From positions 620,001-684,000 of the forward strand of contig OX457031.1 of assembly GCA_949752745.1 (NCBI GenBank): DNA of 64,000 bases, written 5' to 3'. Each line of letters starts with the position of its first letter. The stretch's first letter is position 1. This document shows, one piece after another, positions 34,831 to 62,079 of this stretch. This stretch comes from Protula sp. h YS-2021 (Eukaryota; Annelida; Polychaeta; Sabellida; Serpulidae). A model generated the notes under the pieces. That model saw only the letters and a program-made list of their open reading frames with translations, was not told the DNA's origin and did no database searches. The position numbers and the translations under genes were made by a program.

Positions 34831-35425
34831 TCTCGTGATTTTTTCAATGGAAACCCCGACAACTGGGGGATCCGGGGAGCAGGGGAGAGGGGGTTGGGGT
34901 TACGTTACTAATCTCAACTATCTCAAAAGTCCGACAAAAATAAAAATATGTCTCTTCATTTCTTGTCGGATGATAGAAACCCTCACATATAGGATATTAT
35001 TCAAAGCACGTGTAACTCGAAGCACGTGTCACTTGTCACACGTGTTTTTCGAACTACTGAGCTGCGCTAGGATACTAAAATTGTTGTCTTAACACCCTCC
35101 CCTCCGCAAAATGGAAATCCTGAATCCCCACATGATTGGCTGCAGCAATACTTTCCTCAAGTATTTAAATGTGGACAATCTTAGTGATGAAAAAAAAAAA
35201 CAACAAACTGAAATCTTCATTAAAACTAAAAACTGTTTGCACTAATTTTGCACTGCTTGGCTGTTTTGCATGTGATTTGACAAATTTATAGTTCATTAAT
35301 TCATACATTGACGGGACAAACATATGATTTGTCGGGGTATTCGGCGAAAACTGTCAAATGATCGTTGTTATAAAACAGCACACCTCTGAGGAAATGACTC
35401 TGTGATGTATAAACACAGCGCATTG
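34831..35425. other. Intergenic stretch
   Basis: No gene is recognised. Short 'gcacgtgt' repeats occur near 35008-35045. Confidence 0.35.
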
Positions 35426-35426
35426 A

Positions 35427-35757
<331 letters not shown>

Positions 35758-36305
35758 GCTGTACTGTGCATCCGTCAGTTTTGAGTATTCCCGTTGGTGA
35801 AAAAGGTGGTTCCTTCTTTTCATGAGTAATATTTTTGCGTGGAATCCAAGTGGTTCTGTGGAGTAAAAAGGTTTTATACACAATAGACTGAACCGCCGTA
35901 GAGGTTGGCTGTTGGTCAACAACGCTAAATGATAGATTGGTAGTTTTATTACACTTTTTGATGGAATGCTTTGGAATGTGGTATGGTTGTTGTTGAGATG
36001 ATCATCCCCCTAAAACTTGTATTTTGTTTGACGCTGTTGCCAAAATATTCGGCCAAAAACGGCTACGTAAGAAGTAAGCAACAATTTATGCTTCTGTATC
36101 AGTTCAGATCCAATCTCTTTGAAACTTAATAGGAATGTTTCCAGGATGGTCCTCCCTCAAATTATTATTGTTTCCAAATATTTGATGAAAATGGCCAATT
36201 TCAGTTAAAACAATATAAATAGTTGAATAATACTAGGCCTACTGTTGTGATCCGATTGTTTGCGGTCCAACAGGAACGTTTCCCCAAAGCTGTCCTGAAT
36301 CAGCC

Positions 36306-36448
<143 letters not shown>

Positions 36449-36682
36449 CACACACACTGTGGAGAAAACAGCGCGCGTATGTGCACATTTGTGTGATTTT
36501 TCTTAAACTGCTTCCCCATCTCACTAAGTAGTTTCCTTATCGGCCCCTGGTTTATCTATATTTAGAATTATTTGGGAATTGTTAGAATGATATTTTTGAC
36601 ATAATTTCCTCATGACGGAGAATAAAACGCAGCGTCCGCAAAATCTGCCCCACATAATAACAAGGAAGATTAGAGGGTTAAC

Positions 36683-50515
<13,833 letters not shown>

Positions 50516-50519
50516 AATA

Positions 50520-51650
50520 CAGAGCAAGGAATTTGAGAAATATCAAGCTCATTAATCTTCCAGCAAATTAAAAATAATCCTACCTGAAAAAACCCAAAGT
50601 GGCCACATTGTGAAACAGTACTTTCTTATAAATACGCGCAGCTTTCTGTGAAAAAATTCTAGAAAACTGAGTGCGGCGTTGCTTTAAGAAAACGCCGCCG
50701 ATTAAGCAAAGTGTTCCAGTATCGGTGTGACTTTCATATTTGAGACCCGTGAAATGTTAACTGTGACAGTTTCAAAAAGCTGGTCTTAATAGCTTCTGAG
50801 AACTAGTCTGAACAAACCCAACACCCTCACCAAGCTGCATTGCAAAATGCAATTTTTCATCAATTTTTGAGGTACGTTTGAGTTGCAAGGTATTTATTTT
50901 TATGTGTAGAGTTTCAAAAGGCTATGTCTAATGGGTTCTTCGAACTTTTCTGACAAAATCCAAATCTGGATGCAAAGTGTGTTCATTTTTTAAAAATGTT
51001 TTTTACAAAGTTTAGAGCCTTCGATCCTACGTAAATTTCATAAAATACACGATCTGTCATAAGACATAGCCTTATTTTTTTCTGAGAATATGCATGGATA
51101 AAGTAGCGATGTAAAATGTGCAAATTTTTATCCATGTTGATAGTGTCCATCTGTTAATATTTGGCCGGCGTATTTACGACGCAGCACATCTGTAATACAT
51201 ATTTTACTGTGTAAAGTCTATAAAGGCTTTAACCGTATAGTTTCTGAAAACGTTTCTCGACAACACTCTAACTCTCGGTGCAAAATGTTCATCCATTTTG
51301 ACAAAGTGCTGACCCATAAATTTTCGGCCAATTTCAAAAATAACACGATGCTCTACACCTCAGTGCATATCTTTCTACTCTGTAAATTTTGAATAAGCCC
51401 AGTCCTGGGGTTTCTGAGAATTTTTCAGGGAAAAACTCAAGTCGAGATGCTGAATGTGTTTATTTTTATCCTTTTGACAACATTCGTCAATTCTACGTCA
51501 TGGTGTACAGTTTCAAAAGGCTGGTTCCCATAGTTCCTAAGAATCTCTGCGGAGGAAACTTCAATTCTCGATGCAAAGTGTGTAAATGTTTATCCAAACC
51601 ATTCTTGATAAAGTGCCGTCCCGTTTGTTTTCTTTCTTTGGTGTTCAATA
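50520..51650. repeat. Diverged ~150-180-bp tandem units downstream of gene C
   Basis: About five units recur with 'agtttcaaaaggct', 'tagtttctgagaa', 'gatgcaaagtgt' and 'ttttgacaaagtg' in order. There is no coding content. The gene C polyadenylation signal may be the AATAAA overlapping its stop codon at 50511. Confidence 0.6.
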
Positions 51651-51664
51651 TGCCGTACCATGAA

Positions 51665-51666
<2 letters not shown>

Positions 51667-51742
<76 letters not shown>
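51667..51742. repeat. (TA)n microsatellite
   Basis: A dinucleotide run of about 75 bp. Confidence 0.97.
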
Positions 51743-51746
<4 letters not shown>

Positions 51747-52405
51747 AACCTCGGTTAAACAAGTGTGGAGAAATTATGGAGCTCAGACTGGCTCCATGTG
51801 ACATGCTCGATCGCAAAACGACAGCTTTCATATTGATGAAACACTACATCTAAATGTGCTTGAGATGAGGTGAAGAACGGGGGCGGTCGACTGTCCAGAT
51901 CCACAGTAGGGCAATGAATTTATTTGAGCTTTGGCCGTATACAGACGATATGCTCATATTTAATATCGACACCTACCACACCTCAATGTGGCGTTTGAAT
52001 GTGGAGTGGATGGGGGCGGGGATTTGGTGTGGGGAGGGGGTTCTGTTTCTTAAATCCATGGTGGGACTTTTTAAACACATTGCAAGTTGGTAATTATTAC
52101 TCATTGTTTCCTGTGTTAGAAATAACCAGATCTTGCTGATTACTCACACTGGGAGATATTCAAACATTTATTACTGTTTTTTATCTATTTTTAAGTAGTC
52201 ACTGTGTAGTAGTGTTTTGTTGAATTCACTGTAACATTATTCATACTGGTATATCAAATGAAGTGGACAAAAAAGTCCTTATTATCAGTAAAACGAAGTG
52301 AACTGCGTATATTATATTGAAATAAAGAACGCATGGCATTTCTTTTTATTGACAACCAGTGGCCCTTTCTCACCCAATGACCCTTTCATTCTCAACAGCA
52401 ATATA
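51743..52405. other. Intergenic stretch
   Basis: No gene or repeat is recognised. Confidence 0.35.
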
Positions 52406-52409
52406 CAAC

Positions 52410-52970
52410 TAGCGACATGTTAGACACTTGACTAAAAATTAAAACGCAAAAATACTGCCTTCAATGGATTATTTCGTGAATAATATAAAGTATTTTACGA
52501 CATGCATACAGTGTGTTATGCAACTGTGTGCAGAGCTTATGGCACAGCATGTATGCGGCTTATAATATTCTAAAATATCGGACCACTGTCAAGAAAAAAA
52601 CTCCATAGATTGATAACGTAATACCAGCTAAATATATTAGCAAACAATACAGCTTGAATACGTTTTATAACCGAGTAGTGTTTGGTGTTTGTTGTTGTAC
52701 GTTAAATGCTCCGCATTTACTTGCAAAAATACACTCTCTTCACGTGGCGTTTAACAAAGAAAACGAAATCGAAGACGAAAATAAAAAGTGACATGCACAC
52801 GTTCAGATCAAGCTCTTCATAAGTTCCAAGTTTCATGGTCCTAGGGCCCATAGTGTCAGAGAAGAAGACACAAAAATTCGGAAAACTGTCAAGAAGGAAA
52901 AAAGGACGAACGGCTGCTCGCACAACTTCATATAACCCTTGCAAGTTAACAGCTTGTCAAATGTTAAATA
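52410..52970. repeat. Dispersed repeat with inverted ends, copy 2
   Basis: It matches 23040-23570 in the same orientation, including 'aaagacgaaaataaaaagtg' and 'cagatcaagctcttcataag'. It carries an extra ~130-bp insertion at about 52490-52630. Ends read 'gttagacacttgac' and 'gcttgtcaaatgttaa'. Confidence 0.8.
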
Positions 52971-53113
52971 ACTCCATTGAAGTAACGCAACAAAGTCCAC
53001 TAAGTGTTTTAGAAAGGGAAATCAATCTTTGTACATTGTCTATAAAAAAACATGTACACCTATATTCTTGTAAAATTTCAGCGTTCTTGGTCAAGTGAAC
53101 CTGTGTCAAAATG

Positions 53114-53995
53114 TATGGAATGCCGTTTTCACATTTATTAGTGAATTATTGATGTGAAGAATTAATTTTTGCGATCAAAAATTGATTTTTAGATATCAAG
53201 AATTAATTTTTGATCTCAATAAATCCATATTTTGATATCAAGAATTCATTTTTGCTATCTGTAATTGTATCTTTGATATCTCTAAATGTATTCTTGATCT
53301 AAAAAAATAACTTTTGATATCAATAAATATTTAGAGATATCAAGAAATATTTCTTGAGATCAAAAATGATTTAATGATATCTAAAATTGATTTTTTTGAG
53401 ATCAAAAATTGAATTCTTGATAGCAAAAATGAAATATTTGAGAGCAAAATATCAATTTTGAGCTCAATAATTGATTTTCTATCTATTGATATCAAGAACT
53501 TATTTCAGATATCATTATTTCAGACTGATACTTTTAAAATTTGTATTTTGAAATTTGCAAACAATTTTTTGATCTCAAAAATTGATTTTTGATATCAAAA
53601 TATGAGTCTTTTTTTTAAATAAAAAATTCAGAAACACGCATCTGTAAATAAATAATGGCTGTCATTGTATACAATCTTTATTTTAATTTTTTACTGTACA
53701 AAAAAGAAGCAATTCTTGCGATCAAAAATTGTGTTATTATTGATCTCAATAATTCAAATTTTCATCTCCAAAATTTAATTGACGATTCGTTGTATTTTAT
53801 GTGAATGTGTGTCTCCCGTAAGATTTTTTAGGTTTGTAAAATAGATTTTTTGATCTCAAAAATAAATTTTTGCCGTCCTAAATTCAATTATTGATAGCAA
53901 AATATAAATTAATGAGATCTAAATTGCTTTATTGATATCTCTAAATATATTTTGATATCAAAAATAAGCATTAAATGTTAAAACGGCATTCCATA
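53114..53995. mobile_element. AT-rich MITE-like element, 0.88 kb
   Basis: The ends are inverted repeats: tatggaatgccgttttcaca at 53114 and its near reverse complement (gttaaaacggcattccata) ending at 53995. The interior is almost entirely variations on 'gatatcaaaaattgattttt' and 'gatctcaa', which are self-complementary and could fold into stacked hairpins. No protein is encoded. Confidence 0.7.
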
Positions 53996-54364
53996 AAAAT
54001 GCAATTATTTCAAATTGTACCAAAAATACTTAATAAATACTTCCTATTACTTAATAAAGAGAAAGGTTAATCTTTGTTTTCATTTCGTTCTTTCCCTTCG
54101 GCTGGTGCCCACTACCCCAAAGTCTTCACAATTCCGTTTCCCCTCTGTTTCTTGTCCCATTTGCCTCCCTTCATTTTGCCCCCGCCTACTCGGTTTTGCG
54201 CGGGTTCAAACCCTTGAATCTTGCTTCAGAGACTAACCATAATGCCAAAGGCGTCATCTTCTCCCTTAGTTGCTCCCTGTCTTCGTTTCGTTTTGTCCCC
54301 TTGGCTGATCAATTTGGTGTCCATATGTCTGTACCGAAATGACTTTTAAATGAAAAAGAACTCG

Positions 54365-54600
54365 GACAATACCTGAGATTGAACCCGGAATTACAGACTA
54401 AAAGTCTGCTGCTCTTTCCCTACGCCACAGAGCAATCACGCAAAATCGACAAGTTTTGTTCCAATTATTCTTGTAGATTAGAAGTGGACTTTGACGAAAA
54501 ATAACTTAAAACTTCACCTCTCGTCCATGACCTAAATCGAACCTCTAGCCTTGGAAACAGCAGTCCTCGACTCTACCCTCTGTGCCAATCCTACAGGCAT
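54365..54600 (-). mobile_element. Two tRNA-like units, probably SINE heads
   Basis: On the minus strand 54440-54365 resembles a tRNA-Lys, with CAGACTTTTAGTCTG as the anticodon arm and GGGTTCAATCTC as the B box. 54600-54530 has a second, weaker tRNA-like unit with GGTTCGATTTA. The acceptor stems are imperfect. Confidence 0.5.
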
Positions 54601-55489
54601 GAAGTGAATGGACACTAATACCCAGACACAGTAAACATCCAAAAAATCATGTCTATAATTCCAGTTTTGGAGATGCACATCTCTATAAATCGAATTTTGA
54701 GTTAATGATATCCCGATATCCATAATTCAACATTCCGATAGCCCACATGCATAATTTAAATTTTTCATGTCCAGTTGTCATAATTTCTCATATCCCGTTT
54801 CAGAATTATTAAGATGACATATCATAATTTTGAAGAATAAAATAATAATGCACGAAGAAAAGCTATTGCCAATCTACGAAAGTTTTGTGGGTTCGCATGT
54901 ACATGTTAATTCCATAGAAAACCGCATGGGAAACACTTTTCAAACTAGAACGGTCAGGGCACACAAAAAATAAGAGTACAGGCTTATGTCACAAACCTTA
55001 TATCGACTCGTATTAAATTTCTTGTTTCTTGTTCACCGACTAAACACATAATTCTCCAATAACTATTTTCCATTTTCCTTTTCTTTTTCCCTCCGAAAAG
55101 CCCTTTCACAAAGTTTAATTTGAACAAGTTTTTCAGAATAATAAGACCTTTTACCTAATGTAAATGTATCCCATATGTCCAGCAGTCCGATTGTGTATCA
55201 TCTTTATGAAAGGGGTACGAAGGGGGTATTTTAATCATCTTTTTCATACAAGGTGGTAACTTAAAAAATATTTTACTTTACGTCTTTTTTGTCCGGTTCT
55301 AGATGGTGGTCGCTAAAGCAGGTTTGTACTGTACATCCTTTGTATCCCAGGTTCGAAATTGGTTATTACAGCAGTTTTCGTGTACGTACTTTTTATCAGG
55401 GTCTGGAAGGTGATCACTACAAACAGTTTTACTTCGTCTTTTTATCCGAGTCTTGAAGGTGACAGATACAAATAGGTTTACCGAAATAG

Positions 55490-55833
55490 TTTTTTTCTAA
55501 CCTTAACCGGCGCCCAGCTATATAATGTAGCTACGATTCTAAAAAAACCACCCATTATAGCCAACGTTACGTAAAAGGTCTGTACACTGAATGCAGTTAT
55601 AGGCATAATTTTAACCTTCGTATTCGTACAATCACATCGACCAAAGCACTAGAAGGCACATGACTTCACCTCGGTGGAAGTGTGTTTGTGGGTGGGGGTG
55701 GGGGCGTTTTGATGTCAAAATAGTGCGATGTTTGTCATAACACAAGATATTAGATGACCCACTTTAAAGTGAAAGCTAGTTCCAGACACTGCACAAACAT
55801 TGCAAGCAGTTGCGTGATTACTCCCATATATGG
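55490..55833. repeat. Dispersed repeat, copy 2 (~345 bp)
   Basis: It matches 14970-15324 throughout, from 'ctaaccttaaccgg' to 'ttactcccatatatgg', in the same orientation. Confidence 0.85.
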
Positions 55834-55839
55834 TACAGC

Positions 55840-56545
55840 TTGGCAACCAAATGAAAACACGCTAATAGCTTTGGGTGAGCAATGTACAAAAAGGTCAATG
55901 TGAGAAGCAGATAAGATAGAAATACTCTTATAACTAATCATAGTTATGCATGATGAAATATAAGTTCTCATTATGATTTGCTTTGACGTTTAGAATCAAA
56001 GCTTTACCCCCTATTTTTATATTAATGGGTTGGTCATTCGTCCTTTGAGTAAAACCCCTACTTTTGACTACAAGTAGATTCTTCCAACGACCGCCCCTCG
56101 TGACCTGAGAGTGGATGTCCTCTTGAAGTTATTTCTCGAGTCAGTGTTTTTTTAAGAAACCAAAGGAACAACATATTAAAACTACGATTTCAGATTTGAT
56201 CTAAGTAAATTCGTTGATGTTTCATTTTATTTTTATATTGTGCTTGGTTATTTGAAGTTGGTTTATTCTGTGGTTCACCTTGTTCTTTACATTTTTGACG
56301 AGCACTTCTGAATTTGTGTGTGATTTAATAGACTCTTCGAATGTTGTGATTCTTTGGTTCAAAGTTGTTTTTTCACTCTTGCAGTGAACCGCAGTTGATT
56401 GATCACGCGAATTCAGAATAAAAGATTACAAAATTTAATATGTATATTTTTTCTGCCTTATGAGAACGGCACAAAGTTCACAAATTTAGACGAGGGATGA
56501 GGAATTCCATGACACTGACGTCATGTGACCTCGCTTTGTCTTACG
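55840..56545. other. Sequence upstream of the BEL/Pao gag, may contain its 5' LTR
   Basis: No gene is seen. A BEL/Pao 5' LTR and primer-binding site would be expected here, but I could not define LTR borders because the 3' LTR lies off the window. Confidence 0.3.
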
Positions 56546-56549
56546 TTAT

Positions 56550-58860
56550 ATGGCAAGCATAGATGACGTAAAACCAACTTACAATGCATCATGTGTCACA
56601 CGGTCATCCCGAAGTTTTCGACTGTCACGTGTACATGCGTCAGCAGAAAAGGCGGCCTTACTCGCGAAGGCCAAGCATCTCGAACAGAAGATTCAACTGG
56701 ACTGCGAGCTTCAGAGGGTGACGTTGCAGGCTGAGATCGATGCCGCAACCGCTGAACAAAGCGTTTATGATGAATATGAAACGAATATGCTGAAGTTGCG
56801 CCCGACGGCACATGATTCGTTTGAGTCACGAGATGCGACCCCCAGTGTTTTCTCTAAACAACGACGTCGGAAAAGATACGTTGAATTCTTCGCAGTATCA
56901 GACGACCAGTTGCATTACAACCGACACGATCTTATTCCGGCTTCTTTGAATTCCATCATCGGTCAAGTGATAAAACAGTTCATTTTTGGTGAAAGGGAAT
57001 GGGACAGTTTGCTGCTGAAATGTGAAGTAGGTCAAAGACTCGCCGAAACAGGAAGATGCAATACCCAAGACGACTACTCAACGCAAATGCGAACCGTATA
57101 TGTACGCGACCCTCCGACACATGCGCACTCACCGCAAATACGAACTGCATATCAACGCGACCCTGCGACGCATTCGCAGTTAGCGCATGTGTCCACCGCG
57201 CACGGAAGTGAGTTTCCTACACATCCACAGTTAGCGCAAATGTCAACCGCGCACGGCGCACGGAAGTGATTGTTTGTTTGGTGTTTAACGTTTTGTTCAC
57301 CAAATAGGATAGGTATATTATGACGCACTTGCTAAAGGGACCAGTGGGAGAAAATAAGGAAGAATGAACAAATCGTAAAAGAAGAGTTAGAAATAAAGAA
57401 ATCCTGATTAGTCGCCTCCTACACCATGCACGGAACAGAAGCAGTGGAGCATTCTTAAGATCCCCCAGACCCACAGGGGGACACGGAAGTGAGTTTCCCA
57501 CACGTGCACAATTACCGTAGATGTCAACCGCATACAGAAGTGAGCCTCTTACATATGCACAATTATCACACGTTGCAAGCGCGCAGCGAGACCAGCTACC
57601 TATATATGCGCAGACGCCTGAAAACGATATCGTATGCGACCAGATGCCTTCAGTTGATGCGCATTCGATGGGAATCTGGCCAGGACCTATATTCGTCCTA
57701 TGTACAAATGTGAGATCGCACTTTAGTGGACACAGTGCACTCATACGCACTACCTGAGCGTCAAACTGGGACACTGCCCAAAGGTAACAAATAGTCTCCG
57801 CAGGTGCTGTCAGTCTACCCCACACCCTTTGCAATGCGTCCTGCATGCCCAACAGTCGATGAACCCATGTAAGTTCCAGTAACATTACCCAGTATTCATC
57901 AGCATTTAGCTGCACTTACCGAAAGTGCAGTTTTGCAACAGTCTAAGTTAATGACATTCAGTGGTAATTCCAAAGGTTATTTTAAATTTTTTCAGAAATT
58001 CGAAGTTATCAAAATTACTGATTGTCGTTTGAAACTCAACTACCTCATTCAGTTCTGTACGGGGCAACTAAAACAACTTATTGAAGACTATGCATTGCTA
58101 GAACCAAACGAAGGTTGTATAAGTGCTTGCCAGTTACTAAAACAGCGGTACGGTAGGCCACACATTATAGCTCGTTATTACATAGGCAGTCTTACGAACG
58201 GCTCTCAAATTAAAGCGCATGAAGTTCAATCGTTGGTAAGCCTGTCCCAAGAGAAGTCGAAGTGTGAGCTCACATTGTCAGAGCTCGGGAATATGTCAGA
58301 TATAAATAGCATGGAAACTTTGAGGGATATTGTGAAGCATTTACCCAACCATATCAGGGAAAATGGGTGGAAAATGCAGATTCCAAAGTGGAATCTGGAG
58401 TCGAATCGAACTTCTCCCATCTGTGTAAGCTCATACAGAATAGAACAAGGGTAGCATCGTTGGTTTTTGAACAAGAATTTGATATTGACACAAAGACAAA
58501 AGGTCAGTCTAAGTTAAGGTCAAAAGGTTGAGTGGTTACAAAGGCGCACAAAGTGTTCACAAAGGTACAACGCTTTCAACTCAAAGCAGTGTGACTAAAA
58601 ACGGCGAGGGGGATGGTAAAGAAAAACCAGAAACAAGTTTCGCAGAAACAAAGCAGTGAAGGTGCCACAGCTAAAGGTTGCATATTATGTACTGGTCCTC
58701 ACTGTCTAGACAAGTGTACCCAATTTCAAAGGTTGTCTGTTCAAGAAAGAAGTGACGACATCCGTAAACGAAGTTTGTACTACAATTCTTTACGGTATGG
58801 GCGTATTGCAAAAGGGTGTCTAAAAGTCACAATGCACTCACTGTGGAGGTAAACACAATG
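56550..58860 (+). pseudogene. BEL/Pao gag-like region, decayed
   Basis: 56550-57269 starts with ATG and encodes a coiled-coil stretch (AEKAALLAKAKHLEQKIQLD) followed by tandem repeats of the form THSQLAHVSTAHGSE. The frame is interrupted by a short element at 57270-57481 and resumes with the same repeats (SQRD-type) to 57757. 57933-58454 holds the conserved gag core (MTFSGNSKGYFKFFQKFEV). 58613-58850 has Cys/His knuckles (CILCTGPHCLDKC, then YGRIAKGC). Stops and frameshifts separate the blocks. Domain order is that of BEL/Pao gag (DUF1759-type). Confidence 0.8.
57270..57481. mobile_element. 212-bp SINE/MITE-like insertion with an 11-bp target duplication
   Basis: It begins ttgtttgtttggtgtttaacg and ends cagacccacagggg(ga), termini that recur in short elements of molluscan genomes. 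The flanks are identical 11-mers, CACGGAAGTGA at 57259-57269 and 57482-57492. The duplication and the smooth resumption of the BEL gag repeats mark a clean insertion. Confidence 0.75.
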
Positions 58861-58939
58861 ATCTTGTATAAAAATGACCATTACCGAAAAGGTTCCAAAA
58901 TGGGAGTTGAAGAAAAGAAAACTGAAGCCAGTTCAAATG

Positions 58940-59283
58940 TAAATTGTACTACTATTACCAGTCAGAAGGTCGGTTTGCGTATAGTTCCGGTTTCAGTCCA
59001 AACAAATGGCAAAAGCATAGAAACAAAAGCGTGATTAGATGCCGATTCGGACGTTATGATATGCCATAACTGTTTACTGAAATAACTCAGCTTGCAAAGT
59101 GCCCCTGCTTCGTTCACATCACAGCAATCAATCAGACGTCTTCACCAATACATGGTCGGGAAACTTCTTTGATAGTCCAGTTAGTTGATGGCAGCGAAAG
59201 CGTTGATTTGTTTTTTTTTTCAGTGGAATATAGAAAACGTCAGTATCGCTGAAAAGTTTGCCTGGTGAAGACATTGTGGAAAG
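58940..59283 (+). pseudogene. BEL/Pao aspartic protease domain, 5' half
   Basis: 58970-59045 encodes LRIVPVSVQTNGKSIETKA and then a DADSDVMIC segment after a stop, matching the BEL/Pao protease strand and active-site region (normally LDSGSDVT-like). A stop and frameshifts show decay. The frame reaches SLPGEDIVE and is then cut by the gypsy LTR at 59284. The second half of the domain resumes at 63742. Confidence 0.75.
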
Positions 59284-59431
59284 TGTAGTGTTTTAGTGTA
59301 TTTCCATATTCTATATTTAGAGTATATTCAAGGGATACCCTCAGTCTCGCTTTGGGCGAGAAGCCCGAATCATTTCATGTAACTTTAGACGAATAAACTT
59401 TGTGTAAATAGACAGCAATCAGTTTCTTTCA
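59284..59431 (+). mobile_element. Ty3/gypsy element 2, 5' LTR
   Basis: Starts TGTAGTGTTTTAGTG and ends near TTTCA at 59431, about 148 bp. It is highly similar to 63592-63741. Sequence after it (ttggcgacgaagatg at about 59443) looks like a primer-binding-site region. The short LTR length is unusual for Ty3/gypsy. Confidence 0.85.
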
Positions 59432-59881
59432 AGAATATTATATTGGCGACGAAGATGATAAAGAAACAGAAGGGGATGACGAAATTTAGATTCGAGAAAA
59501 TGAGAGATTAGCGAGAAACTAAAGAATTTATTGTCGCACGAGACATTTTCTTTGTTTGATGGGTTGATCCGGATGCATTAATTCATAAGGCGAATGCCCC
59601 TCAGTTTATGGATATCTTGCGGTAGAAGTGACCAAATGACTTTAAACAGGTATAAATTACGTTTGGGTGAACTGGATTGTGATTTTTAAGGAAGATATTC
59701 GGTGATATGAGATCAACTGTTTTGACAATGTGGGATGGATATTAGTCACATGATTACAGAAACCAGGATTCCCAGTGACGTCAGGATTTAGGAAGTAAAC
59801 AAACACCCGTCAAAACACTTAGATCAACAAAGAGCTGTCATTCTCTTACTGAAGTGTCAAACACAGTGATACTATAGCGCT

Positions 59882-60590
59882 ATGGCTGCTAACGATTTGA
59901 CGGTGCTTCCAAACTTTAAACCACATGGGGATAATTTGTCAACAAACTGGAGAAAGTGGAAACGTGCATTTAATTTGTATTTAACTGCCAAAAAACATTA
60001 CGGATGATAAGCGCAATGTAGCCACACTGTTGCATACAGCAAGTATGGAATTTCAAGAACTGTATTACACTTTAGCAGGAGGTGATGAACGAAGAATTTT
60101 ACAGACAGTATTGCCATGTTAGACTGTCATTTTATTCCAAAATCGAACGTCATTTTTCAGCGATACCAGTTCCGCCAAATGGCTCAGAAATCGGATGAGA
60201 CTGTGGATCAATTTGTGTGTCGTCTAAGAAAACAAGTAGAATTGTTTGAATATGACGATATTGACAATACGGTGCGCGATCAGTTGATTGACAAATGTTT
60301 CAATTCTGCGTTGAGAAGAAAGTTTCTTGAGAAAACAGGTACAGCAACTTTAACGAATAACTTGGATATTGTTCGAGCGTTCGAACCACAGATGAAGGCT
60401 TTATCGTCGGAGCCGAGTGGTCAGGTTAACAAGTAACCGCGCGTGATAACCCACCCCAGCGCTCAAAACAAGGCACAAAACGATGCTTAAGGTGCAATCG
60501 AGAGGGCCATTTTGCAAAAGATAAAATATGTCCAGTCCGGGATGCTACATGCTCGTCATGTGAGCAAGTGGGACATTTTGCTGCATGCTG
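59882..60590 (+). pseudogene. Ty3/gypsy element 2 gag remnant
   Basis: ATG at 59882 begins a frame that shifts by one base within an A run near 59990, then continues to about 60110 and again at 60116-60436. Near the end two zinc knuckles can be read in another frame at about 60480-60590 (C-x2-C-x4-H-x4-C type, CNREGHFAKDKIC and CSSCEQVGHFAACC). It would form the capsid/nucleocapsid if intact. Confidence 0.75.
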
Positions 60591-60699
60591 TAGATCAGCG
60601 TCCAGGAGGAGGAAAAGCGTCAAATCAACATCGTGGAGGTCAGACGTCAGATCAACGTCATCGAAGTCAAACTTCAAATCAACGTCGACGAACGAAGCA

Positions 60700-61869
60700 A
60701 CCTAGATGTCAGGTGTCTCAGCAGGAGGACGGCGACCGGAAGTCACGAGTCCAAAACATGACTAATGACAGTGACACAAGTGGAAACAAACATGATGATA
60801 ATTATGTCTTTTGTATTGGTGCGCAAGGAAATAAATTCCGGTGCACTGATTTGAAGGTGGGAAATGTGTGCATGCGCAGGGTTTTAATCGACTCAGGGGC
60901 ATCTTGTGATATTGTGGATCAAAACGTATGGGAGTCATTAAAAAGGCAAAACGTTTCATGCATGTCCAAAGCAGAGACCCGAACGTTATTCGCATATGGT
61001 CAAGAAAAACCGATGGAAACACGTGGTACATTTAGAAGTGTTACATATTGTAAAGAAACCGATCGAAGGTGCGTACATGAGTTTTTGGTAGTGAAGGGAA
61101 CCGGATGTTCCTTAATTGGTAAAAGTACCGCGGAGAGATTAAACGTACTCAGAGTTCGTCCTCCAGGGAGGGAAAATGTGTGTGCTATTGTATGTGAGGA
61201 TAGCGGTACTGACATTCTGAAATCGTACCCGAGAGTGTTTACAGGTGTTGGGAAACTTAATGATTACGACTTAAAGCTTCATATAGAAAGGGAAGTAAAA
61301 CCAGTAGCGCAAAATATGCGTCGTATCCGTATAGTTTGAGGGACAACCTTGACAAAAAATTTGATGAGCTATTGGAATTGGATATTATAGAGGAGGTTCC
61401 CCCAAATACGCCATCAACCTGGGTCTCACCATTAGTATGTATTCCAAAAAAGGGAAATGACGTGAGGGTGTGTGTCGACATGTGCCTCGCGAATCAGGCA
61501 ATCGAACGCGAACGCCATCCAATTCAAACAGTGGATGATATTTTACAAGATTTGAATGGGGCAAATGTCTTTTCAAAGTTAAACATCAAAATGGCTTTCC
61601 ATCAGGTTGTAATCAAGGAAGAATGCCGTGACGTAACAGCAATTGTGTGTCATAGGGGTTTAATGAGGTACAAGAGATCGAATTTTGGGATCACTAGTGC
61701 AACTGAGAATTATCAACGCATTATCCGAGAAGTGTTACGGGCGTGCAAAGGGGTCGCAAATATCGCTGACGACATTATAGTGTACGACAGTGATCTTACA
61801 GTGCTAGAGTGTCTGAAACAAAGCGGATTGACGCTAAATCCCGAAAAGTGTGAATTTCGAGTGCCATAA
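60700..61869 (+). pseudogene. Ty3/gypsy element 2 protease and reverse transcriptase remnant
   Basis: The protease motif VLIDSGASCDIVD lies at about 60875-60915. A stop at 61337-61339 separates it from the RT frame starting at 61336. The RT frame shows VSPLVCIPKKG, FSKLNIKMAFHQV and ADDIIVY (the catalytic YxDD reads IADD). A short deletion follows the ADD motif, and the frame stops at 61869, resuming in another frame (SFLGLVQYSARFI) to about 62055. Confidence 0.85.
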
Positions 61870-62079
61870 TTGACGTTTTTCAGTCACAGTTTAAGCGGTA
61901 ATGGCATAGCACCAAGTGAAGAGAAAATTACGGCAATACAAAATGCACAATCTCACAAAACCGTATCCAAAGTACGATCGTTTCTTGGTTTAGTACAATA
62001 TTCAGCGCGATTTATTCAAATTTTTCAGAGTTATTCGAACCATTACGCAGATTAACGAAACAAAACGTGGTGTTTAAAT

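Noticed and set aside
54365..54440. A tRNA-Lys gene
   Set aside because: The anticodon arm and B box are convincing, but the acceptor stem is imperfect and a second tRNA-like unit follows 100 bp away, which fits a SINE relic better.
57217..57915. 232-codon minus-strand frame in the BEL gag region
   Set aside because: It crosses the 212-bp inserted element and is antisense to gag repeats that continue on the plus strand.
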